Below are positions 1 through 9,700 of a DNA stretch of 64,000 nucleotides, in pieces (positions within the stretch are counted from its first letter, which is position 1; every line of letters starts with the position of its first letter). Location: contig NZ_JAPELX010000001.1 of the NCBI RefSeq assembly GCF_026343335.1, forward strand, positions 6,572,001 to 6,636,000, written 5' to 3'. The notes beneath the pieces are model-generated. The model saw nothing but the letters and a program-made list of their open reading frames with translations, was not told the origin of the DNA and did no database searches. This DNA comes from Streptomyces sp. NBC_00078 (GTDB taxonomy: Bacteria; Actinomycetota; Actinomycetes; Streptomycetales; Streptomycetaceae). The translations under genes were made by a program, and so were the position numbers.

Positions 1-2
1 CG

Positions 3-1457
3 CTGATAGGCGCCCAGGGGAACTCCGGGACGATCCTGGCGCAGCTGCTGCGCGGCATGGCCCAGGTGTTCGCCGCCGATGGTGGGACACCTCACACCGA
101 CAGCTCGGGCCTCCGGCTCGCGCTGCGGCACGCGGCGGACTCCGCCCGCCAGGCCGTCGCCCACCCCGTCGAGGGCACGGTCCTGTCGGTCGCCTCGGCC
201 GCCGCCGACGCGGCCGGGAGAGCCGGGGGCGACTGCGGGACGGTCGCACGGGCGGCCTACGAGGGAGCGTGCACGGCGCTGGCCGAGACTACGGGACAGC
301 TGGCCGTGCTGGGGCGCGCCGGGGTGGTCGATGCCGGCGGGCGCGGGCTGGTGGCGGTGCTCGCGGCGCTGGTGGAGACGTTCACGGGGGAGGCGCCGGG
401 GGCGGTTGTTTCCGGCGGGCACGCGCGCGTGGGGACGGTGGTGGCGGGCGGCGGCCCGGAGACTGGACCGGCCGTGGACGAAGGAGCGTCTCCGGCCGAC
501 GCCGGAGACTGCGCCGACGCCCCGCAGGAGGACGGTCCCGCCTTCGAGGTGATCTACCTGCTGGAGGCCGAGGACGCGGCCATGACGAGGCTGCGGACCC
601 GGCTCGACGCCCTCGGGGACTCTCTGGTCGTGGTCGGCGGCGACGGGCTGTGGAACGTCCACGTGCACGTGGACGACGCGGGCGCCGCCGTGGAGGCGGG
701 CGTCGAGGCCGGACGGCCGTACCGGATCCGGATCACCCACTTCGGGCTCGGCGACGTACACACGCGCGGGGGCGCACGTCCGCCCAGGGAGCCGGTCCAG
801 CGGGCGGTCGTGGCCGTGGTGCCGGGCGAGGGGCTGGCCGGGCTGTACACCGAGGCCGGTGCGACCACCGTGCTCGCGCGCCCCGGGGAGCCGCCCGTGA
901 GCGGCGAGCTGGTCGACGCCGTACGGCGGGCACACGCGCGCGAGGTCGTGCTGCTGCCCAACGACGCCGACCTGCGCCACACCGCGGCCGCGGCGGCCGA
1001 ACAGGCACGCACCGAGGGGATCCGCGTGGCCCTGATCCCGACCCGCTCCGCGGTCCAGGGGATCGCGGCGCTCGCCGTGCACGAGCCCGGGCGCCGTTTC
1101 GACGAGGACGTCGTGTCGATGACGTCGGCGGCGGGCGCGACCCGTTACGCCGAGGTCGCCGTCGCCGAGCGGCAGTCCTGGACCATGGCGGGCATCTGCC
1201 AGGCCGGTGACGTGCTCGGTCTCATCGAGGGCGACGTGGCCGTGATCGGCTCGGACGTCACCGGCACCGCCGAGACCGTCCTGGACCGCATGCTCCAGGC
1301 CGGCGGTGAGCTGGTCACCCTCGTCCTCGGCGACGAGGCCCCGGAGTCCGTCGCCGACCAGCTGGAGGCACGCGTGCGGGAGTCCTATCTCGCCGTCGAC
1401 ACGGTGGTGTACCGGGGCGGACGACAGGGGGCGCTCCTGCTGATCGGCGTCGAGTAG
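3..1457 (+). CDS. DAK2 domain / fatty-acid-kinase-like protein, 5' end missing
   Basis: The reading frame is open from base 3, so the gene enters from the left edge. The first residues (LIGAQGNSGTILAQLLRGMA) are the conserved DhaL/DAK2 motif seen in dihydroxyacetone kinase L subunits and in FakA/YloV proteins. A DegV-like C-terminal half follows from about residue 170, ending in a stop at 1457. In Firmicutes this two-domain family is the kinase subunit (FakA) of a fatty acid kinase that works with FakB carriers; the Streptomyces substrate is inferred only. In the streptomycetes I know, this gene lies directly before recG; here two minus-strand genes separate them. The DAK2 assignment is firm; the substrate is not. 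Confidence 0.85.
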   Translation: MIGAQGNSGTILAQLLRGMAQVFAADGGTPHTDSSGLRLALRHAADSARQAVAHPVEGTVLSVASAAADAAGRAGGDCGTVARAAYEGACTALAETTGQLAVLGRAGVVDAGGRGLVAVLAALVETFTGEAPGAVVSGGHARVGTVVAGGGPETGPAVDEGASPADAGDCADAPQEDGPAFEVIYLLEAEDAAMTRLRTRLDALGDSLVVVGGDGLWNVHVHVDDAGAAVEAGVEAGRPYRIRITHFGLGDVHTRGGARPPREPVQRAVVAVVPGEGLAGLYTEAGATTVLARPGEPPVSGELVDAVRRAHAREVVLLPNDADLRHTAAAAAEQARTEGIRVALIPTRSAVQGIAALAVHEPGRRFDEDVVSMTSAAGATRYAEVAVAERQSWTMAGICQAGDVLGLIEGDVAVIGSDVTGTAETVLDRMLQAGGELVTLVLGDEAPESVADQLEARVRESYLAVDTVVYRGGRQGALLLIGVE

Positions 1458-1460
1458 CGC

Positions 1461-1805
1461 GTCGGCAGGCTTTCTGCTTCCGGGCCTGCGAGGCCTGCTG
1501 CGCAAGCCCGGTCTCCTGCTCCTGGGTTTCCAGAGTCTGCTGCGCGTCAGCCGGATTCCTGTTCCCGGGCCTTCAGGGGGTGCGTGCTGGGGGTGGGCCG
1601 GGCTCCTGCTTCCGGATCTTCAGGGTCTGCGCCGCGTCAGTTGGCCCCTTGCTTCCGGGGCTACAGCAGTTGCTCCGTCTCAGCCGGCCCCTTGGTTCGG
1701 GGTCTTCAGCGGCTGCGCCGCGTCAGTTGGCCCCTGCTCCCGGCCTGCAGCAGCTGCTCCGCGTCAGCCGGCCTCCTGCTCCCGGATCTCCAGCAGCTGC
1801 TCCGC
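1461..1805. repeat. eight degenerate ~43-bp tandem repeats
   Basis: Eight head-to-tail units fill the whole gap between the DAK2 gene and the TPR gene and continue into the last codons of the TPR gene. Unit limits read by eye: 1461-1502, 1503-1545, 1546-1592, 1593-1635, 1636-1678, 1679-1721, 1722-1762 and 1763-1805. On the minus strand each unit resembles GCGGAGCAGCTGCTG, then a variable middle, then CGGGAGCAGGAGGCCGGCTGAC. The rightmost unit encodes the TPR protein C-terminus (AEQLLEIREQEAG plus stop). Most units are 43 bp. They look like decayed duplications of the gene's 3' end. Confidence 0.85.
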
Positions 1806-4718
1806 CTCCGCCCGTCGTTCCTGCGCCGTCTCGTCCTCGTCGTCGGGGCCGTCGTATGCCGCGAGGACCGCACGCGCGTGTGCCACCGCGCGGGCGGGGC
1901 GGCCGAGGTCGGCCTCCAGCCAGCCTGCGGCTAGCTCGGCGCCGGTACGGCTGTCCAGGGCGTCGTCCCCCAGGGCGGCGAACACCGCGATCGCCTCGGT
2001 GACCTGGGACAGGGCGTCTTCGAGGGCGGCCCGGATCGAGTCGTCGTCGGCGTCCTCCGAGGCGGAACGGGAGAGCAGGTCACCGAACTGGCGGTGGGTG
2101 TGCCCGAGTTCCGCGACGAGCCGCCCCCGCGCCTCCTCGTCGGTCCCGGCGGCGCCCAGCGCGGCCTCGCACTCCCGGACCGCGCCCGCCATCAACTCCC
2201 GTGCCGCACCAGTCCCGTCCTGCGTGCCCGCACGCAGCTCCAGCCACGCGCGGGCGCGCAGTGAGCGGACCAGGCCGTGGACGTTGCCGAGCGAGCGCCA
2301 CAGGTCGCCCGCGCGCGCGTAGGCCCGGTCCGCCTCGGCGGGCAGACCCGCCGCCCCGAGCGACTCGCCGGCGAGATGGGCGAGCGTCGCGTGGTCGTGC
2401 TGCTCGGGCCAGTGGCGGGCGATCTCGGCTGCCTGCAGCCGCCGTTCGGCCGCCTCACGGTGCTCGCCCAGTTCGCTCAGACAGTCGCCGAGCCACCACA
2501 GCGTCTGGACCACCGCTCCGTCGCCGTGCGTCTCGGCCCTCAGGTCGGGCAGCGCCGACTCCAGCATCTCCGCGGCCTCGGCCCACCGTTCCCGGCGCAG
2601 CAGGAACCCGCCGAGCTGCTGCCGGGCCCAGGCACCGTAGGTCTGGCCCTCGCCCGCCTCGTCGGCCCAGTGCGCCGCCTCCAGGGCGTGCTCCGAGGCC
2701 TCCACGAACAGCCCCCGGCCGCCGAGCACCTCGGCGAGCTGAAGGTGCAGCTGAGCCCTCCCGACCGCCTCCAGATGGGCTCCGCCGTGGTCCAGGGCCG
2801 CCCGCAAAGCCCGCTCCGCGCCCGAGATGTCGCCCAGGTGATGGGCCAGCCCCGCCAGTTGCGCCTCGTACTCCACCGCGAACCACGGCAGTCCGGCCTC
2901 CACGAAGCCGGCCGTCGCCCGCCCGAAGAGGTCCACGGCCCCCTCCAGGTCCCCACGGCGCATCGCCAGCTCCGCGAGCATGGACTGCCCCTCGGCGCCC
3001 CGCGCGGCGATCCGCACGTCGTCACCGGCGTACCCGCCGACCAGGGTGAGAAGCTCGCGCACGGACGTCTCGGCGTCGGCGAGAGCCGTTTCGCCAACCG
3101 TCCCATCCGCCGGTTCGCCGGCGTCCTGGACCCGCCGCATCAGGATCCGCGCCCGCCCCATCAGCACGGACGCCGTCTGCCGTACGCCGGTCGCGTCCTC
3201 GGCATAGAGCGCCAGCACCCGGTCGTACGGCTCGGCGACCGCCGCGAGCGCCTCGTCCACCCGGCCCGTCAGAGCGCGTACGTACGCCGCACGCGTGTGT
3301 GCCGCCAGTGCCTCGCCAAGGTCGCCCGCCTCCTCGTACAGCCCGGCGGCCCGTTCGAACAGTTCGGCACCCTCCGGGCCCCGGTCCATCGCCTCGTGGT
3401 CGACGATCTCCGCGCGGTCGCGGGCGCCCAGCTCGACGCCCTCGGCGGCGCGCGCGACCGCCGCCCAGGCCTCCATGGCGTTCGGCTGCAGGGTGTCCGA
3501 CATCCGGCGTGCCTCGGTCAGCAGGTCCGGCAGGTCCGGCAGGTCCGGCGCGTTCGCTGTCACGGCGGCCGGCACCGGCACCGTGGGCGCGGAGAGCGGG
3601 CGGACCGTCGTACGCACCCCGAGCGGCAGCCGGTCCACCAGGGGGCGCTGCGCCATACGCGCGCGTGCCCGGTCGCTGACGTACGAGGTGCCGTTTCGCT
3701 CGTCGAAACGGGCGGCCAGGGCGAGGGCCTCCGCACGCGTGTGTGCGGCGAGTTCGCGTGCCGTCCACGTCCGGCCGGCCGGTCCGGGCACCTGCCGGTC
3801 GCCGGGGCCTGTCTCGCCGAGGCGCTCCATGAGCAGTGTCACCACGCTGAGGAAGTCCAGCCTGCTGCGCGGCTGCCCGGTGTCCGTGAAGTACGCCGGT
3901 CGCTCCGCGAGCAGCTCCAGGCCCCGCGCCTCGTTGCCCGTCAACGCGCAGAACTCCACGTGGTCCGCGTACGCGCCGCGCATGCTCTCCATGCCCCGCA
4001 CCAGCCTGAAGCCCCGCAGATGGTGCGCCCGTGCCTCGTCCGTGCGGCCCAGCCGCAGGAGGGGCGTCAGGGAGGACGCGAGGACGGTGTGCGGCTCGTG
4101 GGCGCAGGTGAACTCGCCCTCCAGGACCGGCGCCCACAGCCGAAGCGCCTCGGCGTCCCGTCCCCGCTCCACCTGCCACCAGCCCTGCCCGTGCAACTCG
4201 CACGCATGGCAGTCGGCCATGTCGTCCCGGTCGGCGGCCAGCCACGCGGCGTACGCACGCTCCGCGCGCGCGAGGTCCCCGAGGTGTGCGGCCACGCTGA
4301 ACTCGGCGCTGCGCACGGCCCGTTCGGAGTGCCCGGCGAGCCGGTAGCGGTGCTCCATCTCGCCGAGCCACTTCTCGATGGAGGCGAGCGGCACGTGCGG
4401 CTGGTCGAGCATGCCGGACGACATCCACTTGAAGACCCAGTGCAGCGAGTGCACCTCGTACGCGTCGAAGTCCTCGGGCCGTTCGTCCCACATGCGCAGC
4501 AGACGCGCGAAGGGGACGAACATCTTGTCCTTCTCGGAGCTGTAGTTGTAGACCTTCAGCTGGTGTCCGAGCGCCTCGATCACGGCGAGCGGGAGGCCCA
4601 GCCGCTCGGCCTCGACGAGCAGCTGCTCCGCGCGCGCGTTGCGTGCGGGGCCCTCCGGGCGCCCGGCGTTCTCCGTCATCGCCCGGCGCAGGGAGTCGAA
4701 GTCCGTGATCTCACCCAT
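1764..4718 (-). CDS. TPR-repeat protein coupled to the Hsp90-family gene
   Basis: A protein of 984 residues, rich in Ala, Leu, Glu and Arg, built from helix-turn-helix repeats typical of tetratricopeptide arrays. Examples are the stretches with LYEEAGDLGEALAAHTRAAY and FGRATAGFVEAGLPWFAVEY spacing. No signal peptide or membrane segment is seen. I chose the ATG at 4718 (MGEITDFDSL) because it overlaps the TGA of the upstream Hsp90-family gene by one base (TGATG), which implies translational coupling; the open frame upstream of it has no family character. Eukaryotic Hsp90 uses TPR co-chaperones, so a physical partnership with the neighbour is an attractive but unproven inference. The last codons form the first unit of the tandem repeat array. 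Confidence 0.8.
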   Translation of the reverse strand: MGEITDFDSLRRAMTENAGRPEGPARNARAEQLLVEAERLGLPLAVIEALGHQLKVYNYSSEKDKMFVPFARLLRMWDERPEDFDAYEVHSLHWVFKWMSSGMLDQPHVPLASIEKWLGEMEHRYRLAGHSERAVRSAEFSVAAHLGDLARAERAYAAWLAADRDDMADCHACELHGQGWWQVERGRDAEALRLWAPVLEGEFTCAHEPHTVLASSLTPLLRLGRTDEARAHHLRGFRLVRGMESMRGAYADHVEFCALTGNEARGLELLAERPAYFTDTGQPRSRLDFLSVVTLLMERLGETGPGDRQVPGPAGRTWTARELAAHTRAEALALAARFDERNGTSYVSDRARARMAQRPLVDRLPLGVRTTVRPLSAPTVPVPAAVTANAPDLPDLPDLLTEARRMSDTLQPNAMEAWAAVARAAEGVELGARDRAEIVDHEAMDRGPEGAELFERAAGLYEEAGDLGEALAAHTRAAYVRALTGRVDEALAAVAEPYDRVLALYAEDATGVRQTASVLMGRARILMRRVQDAGEPADGTVGETALADAETSVRELLTLVGGYAGDDVRIAARGAEGQSMLAELAMRRGDLEGAVDLFGRATAGFVEAGLPWFAVEYEAQLAGLAHHLGDISGAERALRAALDHGGAHLEAVGRAQLHLQLAEVLGGRGLFVEASEHALEAAHWADEAGEGQTYGAWARQQLGGFLLRRERWAEAAEMLESALPDLRAETHGDGAVVQTLWWLGDCLSELGEHREAAERRLQAAEIARHWPEQHDHATLAHLAGESLGAAGLPAEADRAYARAGDLWRSLGNVHGLVRSLRARAWLELRAGTQDGTGAARELMAGAVRECEAALGAAGTDEEARGRLVAELGHTHRQFGDLLSRSASEDADDDSIRAALEDALSQVTEAIAVFAALGDDALDSRTGAELAAGWLEADLGRPARAVAHARAVLAAYDGPDDEDETAQERRAEAEQLLEIREQEAG

Positions 4719-6598
4719 CAGTGACCGCCCCCCGGGGAGTCGCCCGTCGCGTCGGAATCGCCATGGGTCGCCCATTCCAGCAGGCCGATGAACGACCGGT
4801 ACAGCAGCGCCGTGTCCGCCGGCCGCAACGGTCGCTGCGCCATCAGCAGCGCCTGGCCGTACAGGGACTCCGTGGCGGTGCCGATCAGTTCCGGGTCGCC
4901 GAGCGCACTGATCCGCCGGATCAGCGGGTTGAGGTGGTTGAGCACCAGACGCGCGCGGGGAGTGCTGCCCCGCAGCGACCCGAGAATCCCCGCCCACAGG
5001 TCGTCGGCCTGCTCCTCGGCCTCCGCGCGGGCCTGTTCGTGCCGGACCGCCCGGTCGTCGAGGTGCAGCGCGGGAACGGAGAGGGGGTGGAAGGCCCGCA
5101 GCACCACGTCACACGCCAGAGGGTCGAGCTTGGCCCGCGCGGCCGCCAGGAATCCCGACAGTGCCAGTTCCTCCGCCGGATCCACGGCATCCAGATGTGC
5201 CGTCACGGTGTCCGCGTCCAGCTCGGCGACCACCGTCCCGGGCCGCACCGACGGCAGCGCCTCGACCAGCTCGCTGTCGTACGTGTAGCCGCCGTTGATC
5301 ACCCCGACGCCCTGCGCGGACGCGATCGGCGCGACCTGCCGGTACTCCTCTACGGTCCGCGTGAAGTGCACCACCGGGTGCCGCTGCGCGAACTCCTCCA
5401 GGGACAGCCGCCCGTCGGTGGTCTCGAAGGGCAGCCAGGGCAGCATCGTGCGCAGCATCTCCGTGTCGTGCCGCGCCAGGGACTTCACCCCCAGGTGGTG
5501 CACCGACAGGAAGTCCGCCAGCCGCTCAGGATCGCCGGCCGCGAGCCCCGTCAGCCAGGACCGGATCCTTTCGCCGAGCGCCTCCCGCACGGCGGCCAGC
5601 GTCTCGTCCTCGTACAGCGACTCGCGCGAGGCCGTGGGCCGCAGGCTGTCCGTGTCCAGCACACAGCGCACGAAGAACGCCCAGTCGGGCAGCAGCTGTT
5701 CGGCCCGCTCGGTCAGCAGCATGCCCTTGAGGTGCACGCGATGCGTCGCCCGCTGGGCCGGGCTGACCGCCAACGGCAGGACGTACGCCACCCCGCGGAT
5801 CCCGGCGAGCGGCACGTTCAGCTCGATCGAGTCCAGCGGGGTGAAGCCGAACAGCTCGTGACAGTGCCGCGCCAGGGCCACACGGCGGTTGGCGGGGGAG
5901 GGGTAGGGCCGGTCCCAGGGCGCGGGCAGATCAGTGACCGCCTCGTCGCCGACCCGGACGTCGTAGGGCAGCAGGGAACCGAAGTCCCGCGCCAGCGTGA
6001 GCACCCGCTCGGGCGTGAGCCACTCCCCGGCCCCCGCCCGCGCCACCAGATGCACGGTGGTGCCCGGTTCGGGCCGCGCCGCGTGCGGCAGCGTCCGCAC
6101 GGTGTACGAACCGTCGTCGCTCGCCGTCCACTCCACGGGCGCCGCGTCCGGCGTACGGGCGCTGCGGCTGACGACCCGGATCCGCTCGGCGACCACGAAA
6201 CAGGCCAGCAGACCGATGCCGAACTGCCCGAGGAAGTCGGAGCGCACCTGCCGGATGCCGTCGGCGATCTCCTCGGCACGCTTGGAGCTGCGCCCGATGG
6301 TCGCGAGCAGGCTGTGCACGTCCGACTCGGTGAGCCCGACCCCCGTGTCCTCGACACGCAGGGTCCCCGCCTGGGCGTACAGCCGCACCAGCCCCGGCGC
6401 GTCGGGCTGCTCCGCACGCCGGGCGGTGATGGCGTCCACGGCGTTCTGCAGCAGCTCCCGCAGATAGACCCTGGGGCTGGAGTAGAGGTGATGGGAGAGC
6501 AGGTCCACCAGACCACGCAGGTCCACCTGGAACGTGTGCGGTGACTGGGGTGACGGTGACTGGGACGGCTGGGATGACTTCGAGGTCTGGGAGTCCAT
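4718..6598 (-). CDS. Hsp90 (HtpG)-family GHKL ATPase
   Basis: A protein of 626 residues. After about 20 Ser/Pro/Gln-rich residues the N-terminal GHKL ATP-binding domain begins (FQVDLRGLVDLLSHHLYSS). It has the Hsp90 helix motif YLRELLQNAVDAI, the nucleotide motif DTGVGLT and the glycine loop GQFGIGLLA. Middle and C-terminal segments follow, but it is slightly shorter than classical HtpG and diverged. It probably acts as a cytoplasmic chaperone ATPase. It is the first gene of a two-gene minus-strand operon with the TPR protein, and is divergent from recG across 145 bp. The family is clear; client proteins and role are unknown. Confidence 0.88.
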   Translation of the reverse strand: MDSQTSKSSQPSQSPSPQSPHTFQVDLRGLVDLLSHHLYSSPRVYLRELLQNAVDAITARRAEQPDAPGLVRLYAQAGTLRVEDTGVGLTESDVHSLLATIGRSSKRAEEIADGIRQVRSDFLGQFGIGLLACFVVAERIRVVSRSARTPDAAPVEWTASDDGSYTVRTLPHAARPEPGTTVHLVARAGAGEWLTPERVLTLARDFGSLLPYDVRVGDEAVTDLPAPWDRPYPSPANRRVALARHCHELFGFTPLDSIELNVPLAGIRGVAYVLPLAVSPAQRATHRVHLKGMLLTERAEQLLPDWAFFVRCVLDTDSLRPTASRESLYEDETLAAVREALGERIRSWLTGLAAGDPERLADFLSVHHLGVKSLARHDTEMLRTMLPWLPFETTDGRLSLEEFAQRHPVVHFTRTVEEYRQVAPIASAQGVGVINGGYTYDSELVEALPSVRPGTVVAELDADTVTAHLDAVDPAEELALSGFLAAARAKLDPLACDVVLRAFHPLSVPALHLDDRAVRHEQARAEAEEQADDLWAGILGSLRGSTPRARLVLNHLNPLIRRISALGDPELIGTATESLYGQALLMAQRPLRPADTALLYRSFIGLLEWATHGDSDATGDSPGGGH

Positions 6599-6743
6599 CG
6601 TCGCAGCGCCGGTGGGGGGAGTTCGCGACGGCGCGGGGTCGGGCGGTCCCTGATGGGGCGGTGACCGCGGGGGAGGCCGGAGCGCGTCATCCTACGGCCG
6701 GAACGAGCCGTCTGACCAGGGGTTTCGGGAGACGTATACGGCA

Positions 6744-9700
6744 ATGTCAGTGGTGTGGTGTGCAATGGATCTCGTGCCCGCACTGGAAGAACCGCTGAAG
6801 AAGGTGCTCGGACCACCCACCGCGAAGGTGATGGCCGAGAACCTCGGCCTGCACACCGTCGGCGACCTCCTGCACCACTACCCGCGCAGATACGAGGAGC
6901 GTGGCCAGCTCACCCACCTCGCCGACCTCCCCATGGACGAGCACGTCACGGTGGTCGCCATGGTCGCCGACGCCCGCCTGCACACCTTCGCCTCCTCCAA
7001 GGCCCCCCGCGGCAAGGGTCAGCGCCTGGAGGTCACCATCACCGACGGCAGCGGCCGTCTCCAACTGGTCTTCTTCGGCAGCGGTGTTCACAAGCCCCAC
7101 AAGGAACTCCTGCCGGGCACACGCGCGATGTTCGCGGGCAAGGCCTCCGTCTTCAACCGTCGCCTGCAACTGGCCCATCCGGCCTACGAGTTGCTGCGAG
7201 GCGACAGCGAGGAGACGGTCGAGACCTGGGCAGGCGCCCTCATCCCCATCTACCCGGCCACCGCCAAACTGGAGTCCTGGAAGATCGGCAAGGCCCTCCA
7301 GACGGTCCTGCCCAGTGCGCAGGACGCCGTCGACCCCCTTCCGCCCACGCTCCGCGAGGGCCGAGGCCTGGTCCCCCTCCCCGAGGCCCTCCTCAAGATC
7401 CACCGCCCGCACACCAAGGCCGACATCGAGGACGCCCGCGCCCGCCTCAAGTGGGACGAGGCCTTCGTCCTCCAGGTGGCCCTCGCCCGGCGCCGCCACG
7501 CCGACGCCCAACTCCCGGCGGTCGCCCGCAAACCCAAGCCCGACGGCCTCCTGGCGGCATTCGACGACCGCCTCCCCTTCACCCTCACCGAAGGTCAGCA
7601 GAAGGTCTCCAAGGAGATCTTCGACGACCTGGCGACCGAGCATCCGATGCACCGGCTGCTGCAGGGCGAGGTGGGTTCCGGCAAGGCACAGCCCCTTGAC
7701 TCTCTCGTGCTCACTCCTGCCGGTTTCCGCCGCATGGGCGACATGGCGGTGGGGGACGAGGTCGTCGTTCCGGACGGCGGCCTCGCGCTCATCGACGGCG
7801 TGTTCCCGCAAGGGGAGCGTGAGGTCTGGCGCTTGGTCCTCTGCGATGGAAGCTCCGTCGAGTGTGACGACGAGCACCTCTGGATCGTCGGCACGAAGGG
7901 TGGATGGCAGCGAGGCCGGACCCCCGAGGTCATGAAGACTCGAGAGCTCCGGCGGGACATGTTCACAGCCGACGGATCCCCGAAGTGGTACATCCCGGCA
8001 GCCGCGCCGGTCGATCTCGGAGGCGACTTCGCGCTGCCGCTCGATCCGTATCGGTCGGGGCTCCGGCTGGGAGAGGGGTCATCACCCGGGGAATCCGTCC
8101 CGGACCCCTTCAAGAACACTTCGGTCAAGAACCGTCACGCCCTGCTGCAAGGCCTTCTGGACGCCGACGGCACCGTCGGCGAGGACGGCTTGAGCATCTC
8201 CCTGTGCTCGGCCTCGCGCAGCCTCGCCGACGACGTCGCCTGGCTGGTCCGATCGCTGGGCGGCCGGGCCCAGGTGCTGTCGAAGAACGCCGCCTTCGAG
8301 GTCTCGGTGGCCCTGCCTGACGAGTACGCACCGTTCCGGCTCACCCGCAAAGCCGGGCGAGTGCGCCCGGGTCCAGGGCACGAGACGTTCCGTACGTTCC
8401 ATCGAGGCATCCGTGCCGTCGAGTACGTGGGACGAAAACCCGTGCAGTGCATCAGCGTCGCTCACCCGAGCCACGCCTACGTCACCGACAACTTCACGGT
8501 CACCCACAACACGATGGTGGCTCTGCGCGCCATGCTCGCCACGGTCGACGCCGGTGGTCAGGCCGCCATGCTCGCGCCGACCGAGGTCCTCGCCCAGCAG
8601 CATCACCGCTCGATCACCGAGATGATGGGCGACCTGGCCGAGGGCGGCATGCTCGGCGGAGTCGAGCACGCCACCAAGGTGGTGCTGCTCACCGGCTCGA
8701 TGGGGACGGCCGCGCGCCGCCAGGCCATGCTGGACCTCGTCACCGGTGAGGCCGGAATCGTGATCGGCACGCATGCGCTGATCGAGGACAAGGTCCAGTT
8801 CCACGACCTGGGCCTCGTCGTCGTCGACGAACAGCACCGCTTCGGCGTCGAACAGCGCGACGCCCTGCGTGGCAAGGGCAAGCAGCCTCCGCACCTCCTC
8901 GTCATGACAGCCACCCCCATCCCCCGCACGGTCGCCATGACCGTCTTCGGCGACCTGGAGACCTCGGTCCTCGACCAGCTCCCCGCCGGCCGCTCCCCGA
9001 TCGCCAGCCATGTCGTCCCCGCCGCCGACAAGCCCCACTTCCTGGCCCGCGCCTGGGAGCGTGTCCGCGAGGAGGCCGGCAACGGCCACCAGGCGTACGT
9101 CGTCTGCCCCCGCATCGGCGACGAGGAGGACGACCCGAAGAAGTCCGGCAAGAAGAAGTCCCCCGAGGACGAGGCCGAGAAGCGCCCCCCGCTCGCCGTC
9201 CTCGACGTGGCCGGCCAACTCGCCAAGGGCCCCCTTCAGGGCCTTCGCGTCGAGGTGCTGCACGGCCGCATGCACCCCGACGACAAGGACGCGGTCATGC
9301 GCCGCTTCGCGGCCGGCGACACGGACGTCCTGGTGGCCACCACGGTCATCGAGGTGGGAGTCAACGTCCCGAACGCCACCGCCATGGTGATCATGGACGC
9401 CGACCGCTTCGGCGTCTCCCAGCTCCACCAGCTGCGGGGGCGGGTGGGCCGGGGTTCGGCGGCCGGCCTCTGCCTCCTGGTCACCGAGATGCCGGAGGCG
9501 AGCGCCGCCCGCCAGCGCCTCAACGCCGTCGCCGCCACTCTGGACGGCTTCGAACTCTCCCGTATCGACCTGGAACAGCGCCGCGAGGGCGACGTCCTGG
9601 GCCAGGCCCAGTCCGGCGCCCGCACCTCCCTGAAGGTCCTCGCCGTCATCGAGGACGAGGAGGTCATCGCGGAGGCACGGGAAGAAGCGGCGGCGGTCGT

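Noticed and set aside
2277..4724. Long plus-strand open frame (815 codons) opposite the TPR gene
   Set aside because: Antisense shadow caused by high GC; the composition lacks any domain, while the minus strand has coherent TPR repeats.
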